From positions 1 to 16,198 of the forward strand of contig CAKRHL010000032.1 of the NCBI GenBank assembly GCA_934338765.1: DNA of 16,198 nt, read 5' to 3'. A model generated the notes under the pieces. That model did no database searches and was not told the origin of the DNA. It was given only the letters and a program-made list of their open reading frames with translations. Below are positions 1-8,562 of the stretch, in pieces. The stretch comes from an uncultured Lachnospiraceae bacterium. Lineage in GTDB: Bacteria > Bacillota > Clostridia > Lachnospirales > Lachnospiraceae. The first letter of the stretch is position 1, and each line of letters starts with the position of its first letter. The position numbers were made by a program, and so were the translations under genes.

Positions 1-56
1 ATCTTACGTTTGGACACAACGTTATCTTACGATAACAAATCTATATTCAGATTGTA
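1..56. other. Sequence downstream of tuf (window edge)
   Basis: This is the end of the window after the tuf stop codon. It holds one small perfect inverted repeat at 21-36 (GTTATC, loop TTAC, GATAAC). On the minus strand no run of T follows it, so it is not a convincing rho-independent terminator. ATCTTACG also occurs twice (1-8 and 24-31). No gene is visible, and the real tuf terminator or next gene probably lies outside the window. Confidence 0.4.
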
Positions 57-1244
57 TTACTCGATGATTGTAGCAACCTTACCAGATCCTACTGTACGTC
101 CACCCTCACGGATAGCGAAGGTAAGACCCTGCTCCATAGCGATTGGATGAATGAGCTCTACAGTAAGCTCTACGTTATCGCCTGGCATACACATCTCAAC
201 ACCATCAGGAAGGTTACATACACCTGTTACGTCAGTTGTTCTGAAGTAGAACTGTGGACGATAGTTATTGATGAAAGGAGTATGACGACCACCCTCCTCT
301 TTCTTCAGTACGTAAACCTGAGCTGTGAATTTCTTGTGGCAAGTAGTTGTACCAGGAGCTACAAGTACCTGACCTCTCTCGATATCCTCTCTCTTGATAC
401 CACGAAGAAGAGCACCGATGTTATCACCAGCCTGAGCCTCATCAAGAAGCTTACGGAACATCTCGATACCTGTTACAGTAGTCTTCTGAACCTCTTCCTT
501 AACACCAACGATCTCAACTTCCTCATTGATATGGAGAACACCACGCTCTACTCTACCAGTTGCAACAGTACCACGACCGGTAATTGTGAAGATATCCTCG
601 ATAGGCATCAGGAATGGCTTATCTGTAGCACGCTCTGGATCTGGGATGAACTCATCAACTGCATCCATGAGCTCCATGATCTTGTCGCCCCACTCGCCGT
701 TTGGATCCTCAAGAGCCTTAAGAGCAGAACCCTTGATGATTGGGCAACCTTCGAAACCATACTCCTCAAGTGCCTCAGTTACTTCCATCTCAACGAGCTC
801 GATCAGCTCATCATCATCAACCATATCACACTTGTTAAGGAATACTACGATATAAGGTACGTTAACCTGACGGGACAGAAGGATATGCTCCTTTGTCTGA
901 GCCATAACACCATCAGTAGCAGCTACTACAAGGATAGCACCATCCATCTGAGCAGCACCAGTGATCATGTTCTTTACATAATCGGCATGGCCTGGGCAGT
1001 CAACGTGTGCGTAATGTCTCTTCTCTGTCTGATACTCAACGTGAGCAGTAGAGATTGTGATACCACGCTCTCTCTCCTCTGGAGCCTTATCAATATCTTC
1101 AAAGTTCTCAGCTGAGTTACCAGGAACTCTTGCAGCAAGTACCTTTGTGATTGCAGCAGTAAGTGTTGTTTTACCATGATCTACGTGACCGATGGTACCA
1201 ATGTTACAATGGGGTTTGGTTCTTTCAAACTTTTCTTTAGCCAT
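57..1244 (-). CDS. tuf: Translation elongation factor Tu
   Basis: EF-Tu is the cytosolic GTPase that carries aminoacyl-tRNA to the ribosomal A site. The 395-residue length matches the family. The GTPase motifs are intact: P-loop GHVDHGKT at residues 19-26, the switch I segment RGITIST near 60-66, DCPGH at 82-86 and NKCD at 137-140. The C-terminal part, with [13 protein letters not shown] near the middle and a TVGSGKV-type ending, covers beta-barrel domains 2 and 3. The ATG start has an AGGAGG box 10 bases upstream. The gene follows fusA, as in the classical str operon, but a 148-base gap with its own consensus promoter allows expression apart from rpsL-rpsG-fusA. No odd residues were seen. 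Confidence 0.99.
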   Translation of the reverse strand: MAKEKFERTKPHCNIGTIGHVDHGKTTLTAAITKVLAARVPGNSAENFEDIDKAPEERERGITISTAHVEYQTEKRHYAHVDCPGHADYVKNMITGAAQMDGAILVVAATDGVMAQTKEHILLSRQVNVPYIVVFLNKCDMVDDDELIELVEMEVTEALEEYGFEGCPIIKGSALKALEDPNGEWGDKIMELMDAVDEFIPDPERATDKPFLMPIEDIFTITGRGTVATGRVERGVLHINEEVEIVGVKEEVQKTTVTGIEMFRKLLDEAQAGDNIGALLRGIKREDIERGQVLVAPGTTTCHKKFTAQVYVLKKEEGGRHTPFINNYRPQFYFRTTDVTGVCNLPDGVEMCMPGDNVELTVELIHPIAMEQGLTFAIREGGRTVGSGKVATIIE

Positions 1245-1282
1245 TTTTAATTATCCTCCTTAAATTCATACGACTCATAGTC

Positions 1283-1315
1283 TGCCCATCACGGACAAAT
1301 TTCACGCTATGGGCA
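1283..1315 (-). repeat. Inverted repeat over the tuf transcription start
   Basis: TGCCCAT at 1283-1289 and ATGGGCA at 1309-1315 are perfect inverted copies 19 bases apart. The upstream arm falls between the -10 box and the likely start point, so in a transcript from this promoter the arm would be only partly present. That makes a DNA-level site, or a hairpin formed only in fusA read-through RNA, more likely than a leader hairpin. The function is unknown. Confidence 0.45.
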
Positions 1316-1317
1316 TT

Positions 1318-1346
1318 ATTATATTGCACTTTACAGGAATTTTCAA
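1318..1346 (-). promoter_or_regulatory. Sigma-A promoter of tuf
   Basis: On the minus strand TTGAAA (1346-1341) is followed after exactly 17 bases by a perfect TATAAT (1323-1318). The expected start of transcription is near 1310, leaving a leader of about 65 bases. An imperfectly spaced repeat GCACTT/AAGTGC flanks the -35 box, and a 7-base inverted repeat lies over the start point. Confidence 0.85.
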
Positions 1347-1392
1347 GTGCTTTTTATACTATGAGGCACATTTTTACTAACATTTTCTAAAA

Positions 1393-3510
1393 TTATTTTT
1401 CTTTAGAAGCAAGCACCTTGTCCTGAACATTCTTTGGACACTGCTGATACTTCTCAAAGAACATTGAGTAGTTACCACGTCCCTGTGTGCTGGAACGAAG
1501 CTCTGTTGAGTAACCGAACATCTCAGCAAGTGGTACATACGCACGTACGATCTTTCCACCACCGATATCGTCCATACCCTCGATCTGACCACGTTTTGCG
1601 TTCAGACTTCCGATAACGTCGCCCATGTACTCCTCAGGCATGGTTACCTCAACCTTCATGATCGGCTCAAGGAGAACAGGATTACCCTGCTTCATAGCGT
1701 CCTTGAATGCCATAGAACCGGCAATGTGGAATGCCATCTCGGATGAATCGACCTCATGGTAAGAACCATCCCATACATTCGCATGTACACCAAGTACCGG
1801 ATATCCGCCAAGGATACCTGCCTGTGCAGCTTCCTCGATACCCTCGCCAACAGCTGGGATATACTCTTTTGGAATTGCACCACCGACAACGGTAGACTCG
1901 AACTTGAATGTCTCCTCACCGTTCGGATCCATTGGCTCAAATTTAACCTTACAATGTCCGTACTGACCACGTCCACCGGACTGCTTAGCATACTTGCTGT
2001 CGATATCAACAGCCTTTGTGATTGTCTCTTTGTATGCTACCTGTGGAGCACCTACGTTTGCTTCTACCTTGAACTCACGAAGGAGACGGTCTACGATAAC
2101 GTCCAGATGAAGCTCACCCATTCCGGCGATAATTGTCTGACCAGTCTCTGTATCTGTATGAGCACGGAATGTAGGATCCTCTTCTGCAAGCTTTGCAAGA
2201 GCCTCACCCATCTTACCCTGATCGTTCTTTGTCTTAGGCTCGATAGCGAGCTCGATAACAGGCTCAGGGAACTCCATAGACTCAAGAATTACCGGATGCT
2301 GCTCATCACAGATAGTATCACCTGTTGTGGTAGTCTTGAAACCTACGGCTGCAGCGATATCTCCGGAATAAACCTTATCGATCTCGCTACGGCTGTTTGC
2401 GTGCATCTGTACGATACGTCCGACACGCTCTTTCTTATCCTTTGTTGCATTCAGTACATAAGAACCGGAGTTCAGTGTACCGGAATAAACACGGAAGAAT
2501 GCGAGCTTTCCTACGAACGGATCTGTCATGATCTTGAATGCAAGTGCTGCGAACGGCTCATCATCAGATGACTTACGGATAACCTCGTTACCCTCCTCGT
2601 CAACACCTGTAATATCAGGGATATCTGTTGGTGCAGGCATGAACTCGATAACACCATCGAGAAGCTTCTGAACACCTTTGTTCTTGTATGCAGAACCGCA
2701 ATATACCGGAACTGCCTCACAAGCGATTGTTCCCTTACGGAGAGCTTTCTTGAGCTCATCAACAGATGGCTCCTCACCCTCGAGATACTTCTCAAGGAGA
2801 TCATCATCCAGCTCACAAACCTTCTCGATCAGGTTGTCATGCCATTCCTGTGCAAGATCTTTCAGATCATCAGGAATCTCTGTAATCTCGATGTCAGTAC
2901 CCTCATCATTTTTATAATAGTATGCATCCATCTCGAAGAGGTCGATCAGACCGATAAAGTCATCTTCCTTTCCGATAGGGATCTGTACTGGGATTGCATT
3001 CTTGCCCAGACGATCAATGATTGTCTGAACAGACATGAAAAAGTCTGCACCCATCTTATCCATCTTGTTGATGAATGCCATACGTGGTACATTGTATGTG
3101 TCAGCCTGACGCCATACATTCTCTGACTGTGGCTCAACACCGGCCTTTGCATCAAATACACCGACAGCACCATCCAGTACACGCAGAGAACGCTCTACCT
3201 CTACAGTAAAGTCTACGTGGCCCGGAGTATCGATGATGTTGATACGATGCTCTAAAGCACCAGCCTTTGGTTTATGATGATCCTCAAGTGTCCAGTGGCA
3301 TGTGGTAGCAGCGGAAGTGATCGTGATACCTCTCTCTTTCTCCTGCTCCATCCAGTCCATCGTAGACGCACCATCATGAGTCTCACCAATCTTATAGTTT
3401 ACACCGGTATAATAAAGAATACGCTCTGTCAAAGTGGTCTTACCCGCATCGATATGAGCCATGATACCGATATTTCTTGTTCTGTCAAGTGGATATTCTC
3501 TTCCAGCCAA
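1393..3510 (-). CDS. fusA: Translation elongation factor G
   Basis: EF-G is the ribosomal translocase GTPase and also helps RRF recycle ribosomes. The 705-residue protein has the full GTPase set: AHIDAGKT at residues 18-25, the switch I stretch [11 protein letters not shown] from about 60, DTPGH at 94-98 with the catalytic His98, and NKMDK at 148-152. Domains II to V follow, including the GGRGQYGH segment of domain IV and the [11 protein letters not shown] segment of domain V. The start is TTG: the first codons read TTG GCT GGA AGA GAA, GAGGAGG lies 9 bases upstream (3520-3526), and the N-terminus then matches the family. It begins 24 bases after the rpsG stop and is probably co-transcribed with rpsL and rpsG. 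Confidence 0.98.
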   Translation of the reverse strand: MAGREYPLDRTRNIGIMAHIDAGKTTLTERILYYTGVNYKIGETHDGASTMDWMEQEKERGITITSAATTCHWTLEDHHKPKAGALEHRINIIDTPGHVDFTVEVERSLRVLDGAVGVFDAKAGVEPQSENVWRQADTYNVPRMAFINKMDKMGADFFMSVQTIIDRLGKNAIPVQIPIGKEDDFIGLIDLFEMDAYYYKNDEGTDIEITEIPDDLKDLAQEWHDNLIEKVCELDDDLLEKYLEGEEPSVDELKKALRKGTIACEAVPVYCGSAYKNKGVQKLLDGVIEFMPAPTDIPDITGVDEEGNEVIRKSSDDEPFAALAFKIMTDPFVGKLAFFRVYSGTLNSGSYVLNATKDKKERVGRIVQMHANSRSEIDKVYSGDIAAAVGFKTTTTGDTICDEQHPVILESMEFPEPVIELAIEPKTKNDQGKMGEALAKLAEEDPTFRAHTDTETGQTIIAGMGELHLDVIVDRLLREFKVEANVGAPQVAYKETITKAVDIDSKYAKQSGGRGQYGHCKVKFEPMDPNGEETFKFESTVVGGAIPKEYIPAVGEGIEEAAQAGILGGYPVLGVHANVWDGSYHEVDSSEMAFHIAGSMAFKDAMKQGNPVLLEPIMKVEVTMPEEYMGDVIGSLNAKRGQIEGMDDIGGGKIVRAYVPLAEMFGYSTELRSSTQGRGNYSMFFEKYQQCPKNVQDKVLASKEK

Positions 3511-3534
3511 GGTCGTTTACCTCCTCTATGAATC

Positions 3535-4140
<606 letters not shown>

Positions 4141-4160
4141 ATCCCCAAATTAGTGAATGA

Positions 4161-4574
4161 TTACTTCTTAGGTCTCTTTGCTCCATACTTAGAACGGCCC
4201 TGCTTTCTGTTTGCAACACCGGCTGTATCGAGTGTACCACGGATAATATGATATCTGGTACCTGGCAAATCCTTTACTCTTCCACCACGGATGAGTACAA
4301 CGCTATGCTCCTGAAGGTTATGACCCTCACCTGGGATATAAGTTGTAACCTCGATACCGTTTGAGAGACGAACTCTGGCGGTCTTTCTAAGAGCTGAGTT
4401 AGGCTTCTTAGGTGTAGCAGTACGAACTGCAGTACAAACACCTCTCTTCTGTGGAGAGCTCTGAGCTACAGTCTTCTTATTCAAAGAATTGTAGGTGTAC
4501 TGAAGTGCAGGAGAATTAGACTTCTTTGAAGAAACCTTTCTTCCCTTTCTTACTAACTGGTTAAATGTTGGCAT
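4161..4574 (-). CDS. rpsL: 30S ribosomal protein S12
   Basis: S12 sits at the decoding centre of the 30S subunit and affects accuracy. The 137-residue protein is of the longer Gram-positive type, with an insertion of about a dozen residues before the SPQKRGVCT segment. The conserved [11 protein letters not shown] motif is at residues 54-64 and the [10 protein letters not shown] loop follows near 90-100. Lysines 56 and 57 and the lysine of GGRVKDLPG are the unsubstituted family residues, so no classical streptomycin-resistance change is seen. The ATG has AGGAGGTG at 4589-4582 upstream. It is the first gene of the str operon here, driven by its own consensus promoter. In many bacteria rpoC lies just upstream, but here the neighbour is an envelope protein gene. 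Confidence 0.98.
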   Translation of the reverse strand: MPTFNQLVRKGRKVSSKKSNSPALQYTYNSLNKKTVAQSSPQKRGVCTAVRTATPKKPNSALRKTARVRLSNGIEVTTYIPGEGHNLQEHSVVLIRGGRVKDLPGTRYHIIRGTLDTAGVANRKQGRSKYGAKRPKK

Positions 4575-4610
4575 TAATTTTCACCTCCTGTGATCATAAT
4601 TAAAATACGC

Positions 4611-4664
4611 AAAAAAGTACGCAAAAACACGCACTTGATAAGTATATTATCACCGTGCGTGTTT
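4611..4664 (-). terminator. Rho-independent terminator of the DUF5711-like gene, overlapping the str promoter
   Basis: Perfect 10-base arms AAACACGCAC (4625-4634) and GTGCGTGTTT (4655-4664) enclose a second perfect 6-base pair of arms, TGATAA/TTATCA (4636-4641 and 4647-4652), with a 5-base loop. In minus-strand RNA this is a 16-bp hairpin with one small internal loop, followed by UUUUU (4627-4623) and then a further U6 at 4616-4611. It lies 43 bases after the stop of the upstream gene. The -10 box and the spacer of the str promoter lie inside the hairpin. Confidence 0.8.
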
Positions 4665-4669
4665 GTCAA
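4641..4669 (-). promoter_or_regulatory. Sigma-A promoter of the str operon (rpsL-rpsG-fusA)
   Basis: TTGACA (4669-4664), exactly 17 bases, then TATACT (4646-4641) on the minus strand: a perfect -35 and a -10 with five of six consensus bases. Transcription should begin near 4634, leaving a leader of about 60 bases before rpsL. The promoter lies inside a long hairpin-forming repeat described separately. Confidence 0.9.
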
Positions 4670-4706
4670 GCCTTTATTCTTCAAATTTTATGTAAAATTT
4701 TATTTA

Positions 4707-5870
4707 TTATTTTAATTTGATCTCCTGGATCGTAGTGTCATTAAAGAGATAATACCGGTTTCTTTTGGAACTGCGGAAAAAGTAATCTACGCCTTCCTCC
4801 ACCGTCGCATGAAAACGAAGCACTCCATTTAACCGGAAGATTCCACATTCCTTGGCTGACCGGAACAGGATCTCATTGCCGGACAGGCAGATGTCATTGT
4901 AATCCTCCGCAAAATTAAACGCGGATATCTTACTGCCCTTTAGATTGTAGATATTCATTTGATACGGCGTCTTCCTGCTGCCTGTCTCCAGAACTATGCC
5001 AATATTGTTTTCATTGTACAAAACGCTTTTAATATTCCGGCGGACCTTTTTTTGTATGATCTGCTTTGGCTGCTTCATCCCCTTCCATACATAAAAGCCC
5101 TTGTCCGAAAACAGTACCACCTGATCATCTGACAAAAAATGGATATCTGTAACTAAAGAATCCCTGTAATTTTTCGCCCCGACAATACAGTCGGAATTTT
5201 TACCGACATCCGAAAAATTATAAAAAACGACCCTGCTTTCCACTTTCCCGTCTATAACGCAGATATAGGAAGCCGATACACTTGTTCCGTCCGGTGAGAT
5301 CGCCATGCACACCGTATAGCCGTCATTTACATTGGTAGGTATCTTGACCAGCAGCTTCGATGACACATCATATGGATTATATATATTGATCATGTCGGAT
5401 GACGTATCCTCCAATAAAAGCGCGACCAGCCCCTGCCCGGACACATCTGCCTGCTTTATTTCATAGTCCACGGACAACTCGGAAGCCTCATGCTTTCCGT
5501 TATATATCACGGCATCCTTTCCTCCAATGTCCGCCACAAGAACATACTGCCCCCGCATCACAACAACGGGGTTACTCATCTCATAGCTCCCGGTCCACAA
5601 AACTTTTCCGCTCATGCTGACTCCGGAAATACCATCCTTGCTGTATTTGATAAACTCTCCATCACCGCTGATATATTTCTCTGCATCCGCGTCCTGTCTC
5701 CGGCTCTCATTGAGCACCTCATACTCTGTATACTGTTTATTGATATAACCGTTGATCAGCAGGATAAAAATCCCCACCGCAACAATAACACTGGCAATGC
5801 ATATCATAATAAACATCCGGTTATGCCAAATGGCAGCTTTCGGCTCTGATGCATTTATTTTTTCTGACAT
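4707..5870 (-). CDS. DUF5711-like single-pass membrane protein, possible beta-propeller
   Basis: The function is unknown. The predicted 387-residue protein has a short N-terminal segment, one hydrophobic helix at about residues 19-40 (IMICIASVIVAVGIFILLI core) and then about 340 residues outside the membrane. That part is rich in short beta-like stretches with turns such as SPDGTS, LSDDQVV and SDKGFYVW, which suggests a beta-propeller. It resembles the DUF5711 family of Lachnospiraceae; this is recognition by style and is unverified. The ATG at 5870 is preferred because a TGGAG box lies about 8 bases upstream. A TTG 26 codons earlier would read through a terminator-like hairpin and sits directly against its GGGGAGG. 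It follows the LysM gene on the same strand, and its own terminator overlaps the str promoter. Confidence 0.75.
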   Translation of the reverse strand: MSEKINASEPKAAIWHNRMFIMICIASVIVAVGIFILLINGYINKQYTEYEVLNESRRQDADAEKYISGDGEFIKYSKDGISGVSMSGKVLWTGSYEMSNPVVVMRGQYVLVADIGGKDAVIYNGKHEASELSVDYEIKQADVSGQGLVALLLEDTSSDMINIYNPYDVSSKLLVKIPTNVNDGYTVCMAISPDGTSVSASYICVIDGKVESRVVFYNFSDVGKNSDCIVGAKNYRDSLVTDIHFLSDDQVVLFSDKGFYVWKGMKQPKQIIQKKVRRNIKSVLYNENNIGIVLETGSRKTPYQMNIYNLKGSKISAFNFAEDYNDICLSGNEILFRSAKECGIFRLNGVLRFHATVEEGVDYFFRSSKRNRYYLFNDTTIQEIKLK

Positions 5871-5888
5871 ATCTATGCTCCAATCTGC

Positions 5889-5919
5889 AAAAAAGTGATA
5901 GTCCTCAAGACTACCACTT
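5889..5919 (-). terminator. Terminator or attenuator between the LysM gene and the DUF5711-like gene
   Basis: AAGTG-TAGTC and GACTA-CACTT arms (5893-5903 and 5909-5919) surround a 5-base loop. In minus-strand RNA the single mismatch becomes a G-U pair, giving an 11-bp stem followed directly by a run of six U. This is a good rho-independent terminator 39 bases after the LysM stop. It ends only 18 bases before the preferred start of the next gene. Confidence 0.75.
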
Positions 5920-5957
5920 ATTTTACATAACTTTGGTTGATTATACAACCTCCCCTT

Positions 5958-7193
5958 TTATTTTTTATAGTCAGGCAATACAATACACTGTCCTTCATAG
6001 ATTTCGTCTGCATCCTTAAGTCCGTTTGCTTTCTTTACCTTCTTTTCATATGAAAGGTCATGATATTGTTTCCATACGATCTGGGATAATGTATCTCCTT
6101 TCCGTACCACATAGCTTTGTCTGGTGGTTCCGATGCTTGTCCTTTTTATCTCTCCCGTATCTCCGGAACGGCTTGTATGATGTGTGCTTTTCTTTTTGGG
6201 TGATTTTATTTTTTTCTCCTCTCCCGCCGGAGCCCGGGTGATCTGCTCTGTTGTTTTACGCTTTGCAGTATTCCGGATGTTATCTGCCGGTGTATCTGTA
6301 GTGTCCGATGCACTCTCTGCGCTTTGAAACGGAATCTGCTGCACTGTATTTTGCGCCTGTCTTGACATGGCTGCCACATCCTCCTGCTGCTCTCCCACAT
6401 ATTCTGTCAGGGTATCCACTGTCCGCTCCATTTTCTGGATCCTTGCCGTACTGTCTAACATAGTATGAACCCCAAACAGCAGGGTGATCCCCGCCGCTAC
6501 AGCTCCACAATACGCCAGAAGCTGCAGATTCTTTTTTCGTTCCTCCTTCTCTTCGATCACATGACGCATAGACACTGTTACAGTATCTTCATAATCGCCA
6601 TCGATGCTTTCCGGTTCCCGGGTGTCATCCAGCATAAAATTCTGCATCTGGGGATTTTTTTCAAAATATACATAATATCCCGACATTTCCTTCAGCATAT
6701 TTCTCTGCCACAAAAATATCTTTTCCTCTTTTTCACTCAGATCCCACAAAAATAATGTTCTGTTTTCCTTTGCAAACTCTGTCTTCTGCAGCTTACGTAC
6801 CTGACTGTCCACACTGCCGCTCCACATAGGCACGCCGCAGGCCCAGCCAAGCACCTCTGCCTCCGGAAAGCTTTCGCGCATCACCTGATACGCCTGATCC
6901 CACGTTTCCTTCGAAATCTTTCCGTTTCCCAGTATTTCCTTCTCCTCTAACGTCATTGCTCCGTATATAAATGCTGCGTTTTGTGCATTATTCTCTCCAT
7001 ATTTTCCAAGCAAAAGAACAACAACCGGTTCCTGTGCGTGTACAAAGCTTTGCTTCAGATATGTGATCACATAATCTTCCAAATATACCTTCTGTCCTGG
7101 AAGAGGGACACCTATCTGACGGACATTTTTCGGAAATGTTTTATAATCATAAATTTTCTTTTCTTCTTTTGTTCCATTGATCGTCTCCTCCAT
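5958..7193 (-). CDS. Membrane-anchored LysM protein with an MPN/JAMM-like N-terminal domain
   Basis: The predicted 411-residue protein has three parts. Residues 1 to about 215 form a soluble domain without a signal peptide. It contains VLLLGKYGE (about 60-68) and LGWACGVPMWSGSVDS (about 115-130), which line up with the JAMM/MPN pattern GW-x-H-x-H-P...S-x-x-D except that both histidines are replaced. A hydrophobic helix follows at about 222-244, preceded by KEERKK, which suggests the N-terminus is inside. Outside are a probable coiled coil (about 250-285), a Thr/Ser/Lys-rich linker and a C-terminal LysM module (about 360-408, YVVRKGDTLSQIV) that should bind peptidoglycan. The ATG at 7193 is chosen, with GAGGTG seven bases upstream; a GTG five codons earlier lacks a ribosome binding site. 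The function is unknown; a link between cytoplasm and cell wall is inference. Confidence 0.85.
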   Translation of the reverse strand: MEETINGTKEEKKIYDYKTFPKNVRQIGVPLPGQKVYLEDYVITYLKQSFVHAQEPVVVLLLGKYGENNAQNAAFIYGAMTLEEKEILGNGKISKETWDQAYQVMRESFPEAEVLGWACGVPMWSGSVDSQVRKLQKTEFAKENRTLFLWDLSEKEEKIFLWQRNMLKEMSGYYVYFEKNPQMQNFMLDDTREPESIDGDYEDTVTVSMRHVIEEKEERKKNLQLLAYCGAVAAGITLLFGVHTMLDSTARIQKMERTVDTLTEYVGEQQEDVAAMSRQAQNTVQQIPFQSAESASDTTDTPADNIRNTAKRKTTEQITRAPAGEEKKIKSPKKKSTHHTSRSGDTGEIKRTSIGTTRQSYVVRKGDTLSQIVWKQYHDLSYEKKVKKANGLKDADEIYEGQCIVLPDYKK

Positions 7194-7389
7194 TACCTCG
7201 CACCTCACTACTTATTTTTTGGTTAATATAACATTTATGAGGTGATATTTCCTGTCGAAGCAATGCCTCCCTGCTCTTTTTCACAGGAAATTTTTCGACA
7301 ACAGGATCTAAAAACGGAGGTTTAGTTTTTTTCTTCGAGGGCATACTTATAGTACCAATCAAAACAACATTCACGGAAAGGACATTATC
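7194..7389. promoter_or_regulatory. Divergent intergenic region between the LysM gene and yyaC
   Basis: This 196-base gap must hold the promoters of both genes. Toward the LysM gene there is a TGTTATATT extended -10-like element near 7225-7232, without a clear -35. Upstream of yyaC no convincing sigma-A promoter was found, and a match to sigma-F or sigma-G could not be fixed. The region contains ATTTCCTGT (7247-7255) and ACAGGAAAT (7283-7291) as perfect inverted copies, and CACCTCA (7201-7207) and TGAGGTG (7238-7244) as another pair. A short minus-strand open frame across it has no ribosome binding site and was not called. Confidence 0.4.
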
Positions 7390-7989
7390 ATGACTAATAC
7401 AACTCTCTATTTCGCCCCTTCTGCTGCAAAGAGTCTCAATAAATTCTGCAGTTCCTTACAGGAAATGATCGCTCAGACAGGAAACAGACCGGTTGTTTTT
7501 TTGTGCATCGGCTCTGACCGTGCAACAGGAGACAGTCTGGGACCTTTGGTGGGACATCAGCTGATCACCTCCCTGACCCTGTCTAACTGCACAAAAAAAA
7601 CGGCCGTATATGGCAGTCTCAGACATACCGTTCATGCCGGAAATCTGTCTGATACACTCTCTTCTATATACAACCGTTATTCCAATCCTTTTATCATTGC
7701 TATTGATGCATCCCTGGGCGTTCCGGAACACATTGGTTGTGTCACGCTCGGTACAGGAAGCCTCCGTCCCGGCATCGGCGTCAGTCACGATCTGCCCGCC
7801 GCGGGCGACATCCATATCACCGGGATCGTCAATCATTCCGGCAGCAATAACCATCTGACCCTTCAGACCACCAGACTGCTAACCGTAGCAGAACTGGCCG
7901 GTTTTATTTCTCAGGGAATCCTCCGGACACTACATGTCTGTTCTTCCTTCCAAAGCCCGCAGGAGCGTCACTTCATCGATATATTCTAG
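7390..7989 (+). CDS. yyaC: Spore protease YyaC family protein (DUF1256)
   Basis: YyaC is a sporulation-associated protein of Firmicutes related to the germination protease (GPR) and hydrogenase-maturation protease fold. Its exact substrate is not settled. The 199-residue sequence shows the family marks: CIGSDRATGDSLGPLVG at residues 39-55, GSLRHTVHAGNL at 75-86 and IAIDASLG at 103-110, with acidic residues D43, D48 and D106 as candidates for metal or active-site roles. The ATG start has GGAAAGGA about 8 bases upstream. It is the only plus-strand gene in the window, and its last 60 bases overlap the end of recR on the other strand. It marks the organism as a likely spore former. The A8 run at 7603-7610 is intact in frame. 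Confidence 0.93.
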   Translation: MTNTTLYFAPSAAKSLNKFCSSLQEMIAQTGNRPVVFLCIGSDRATGDSLGPLVGHQLITSLTLSNCTKKTAVYGSLRHTVHAGNLSDTLSSIYNRYSNPFIIAIDASLGVPEHIGCVTLGTGSLRPGIGVSHDLPAAGDIHITGIVNHSGSNNHLTLQTTRLLTVAELAGFISQGILRTLHVCSSFQSPQERHFIDIF

Positions 7990-8526
7990 ATCTCCTCCCA
8001 CCGGAACACCACTGGCGATCCTGCTCACCTTGATCCCGGTCGGCTTCACCAGTTTACTGATGTATGTGGCTGTGGCATCCCCCTCCAGATTTTTGTTGGT
8101 TGCCACGATCACTTCATCCACATCCTGCCGGAGACGTACCATCAGTTCCCGCAATCTGATATCAGCGGGACCGATCCCAAGCATCGGAGATATCGCACCA
8201 TGAAGCACATGATATACTCCATCGTATTTTCCTGTCTTTTCATACGCTGCCAGATCTCTTGGATTTTCTACCACCATAATGACACGATGATTTCTTTTTT
8301 CACTGGCACAGATAGGACAAAGCTCCTGATCTGTATATGTGCAGCATTGTTTGCAATAATGTACATTTTTCTTGGCATTTGTCATCGCCTGTGACAGGCT
8401 CATCACCTGATCCTCCGGCATATTCAATATATGAAATGCCAGCCTTTGCGCCGACTTTGCACCGATACCGGGAAGTCTTGACAATTGTTCCACCAGAGCA
8501 GTGATCTGACTACTATATACATCCAT
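7930..8526 (-). CDS. recR: Recombination mediator protein RecR
   Basis: RecR acts with RecO (and RecF) in loading RecA at gaps during recombinational repair. The domain order is complete: helix-hairpin-helix LSRLPGIGAKSAQRLAFHI near residues 15-33, a four-cysteine zinc finger with C58, C61, C70 and C73, and a Toprim domain with VVENPRDL (about 85-92) and NLEGDATA. The ending is Walker-B-like (GGDLEYIDEVTLLRAL). The ATG at 8526, giving MDVYSSQITALVEQL, is chosen because it matches the usual 198-residue family length and N-terminus; a GTG three codons upstream is possible. It is the last gene of the dnaX-ybaB-recR group, 36 bases after ybaB. Its end overlaps yyaC tail to tail, and no terminator is visible there. 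Confidence 0.97.
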   Translation of the reverse strand: MDVYSSQITALVEQLSRLPGIGAKSAQRLAFHILNMPEDQVMSLSQAMTNAKKNVHYCKQCCTYTDQELCPICASEKRNHRVIMVVENPRDLAAYEKTGKYDGVYHVLHGAISPMLGIGPADIRLRELMVRLRQDVDEVIVATNKNLEGDATATYISKLVKPTGIKVSRIASGVPVGGDLEYIDEVTLLRALEGRTDM

Positions 8527-8562
8527 TTTGGTCACTTTCCCTTCGGTATGTTTTTGGTAAAT

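Noticed and set aside
21..36. Hairpin after tuf as a terminator
   Set aside because: The stem has only six pairs and no U run follows on the minus strand.
147..1115. 322-codon plus-strand open frame opposite tuf
   Set aside because: It is the antisense shadow of a strongly conserved gene. It has no family resemblance and an unlikely Cys/Leu/Ser-rich composition.
1756..2571. 271-codon plus-strand open frame opposite fusA
   Set aside because: Antisense shadow of fusA with biased composition and no recognisable domain.
5871..5948. 26-codon N-terminal extension of the DUF5711-like gene from a TTG
   Set aside because: It passes through a terminator-like hairpin and the TTG touches its GGGGAGG. 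The ATG at 5870 is better placed.
7147..7374. 75-codon minus-strand open frame upstream of and overlapping the LysM gene
   Set aside because: No ribosome binding site at either ATG, it overlaps the LysM start, and no recognisable features were seen.
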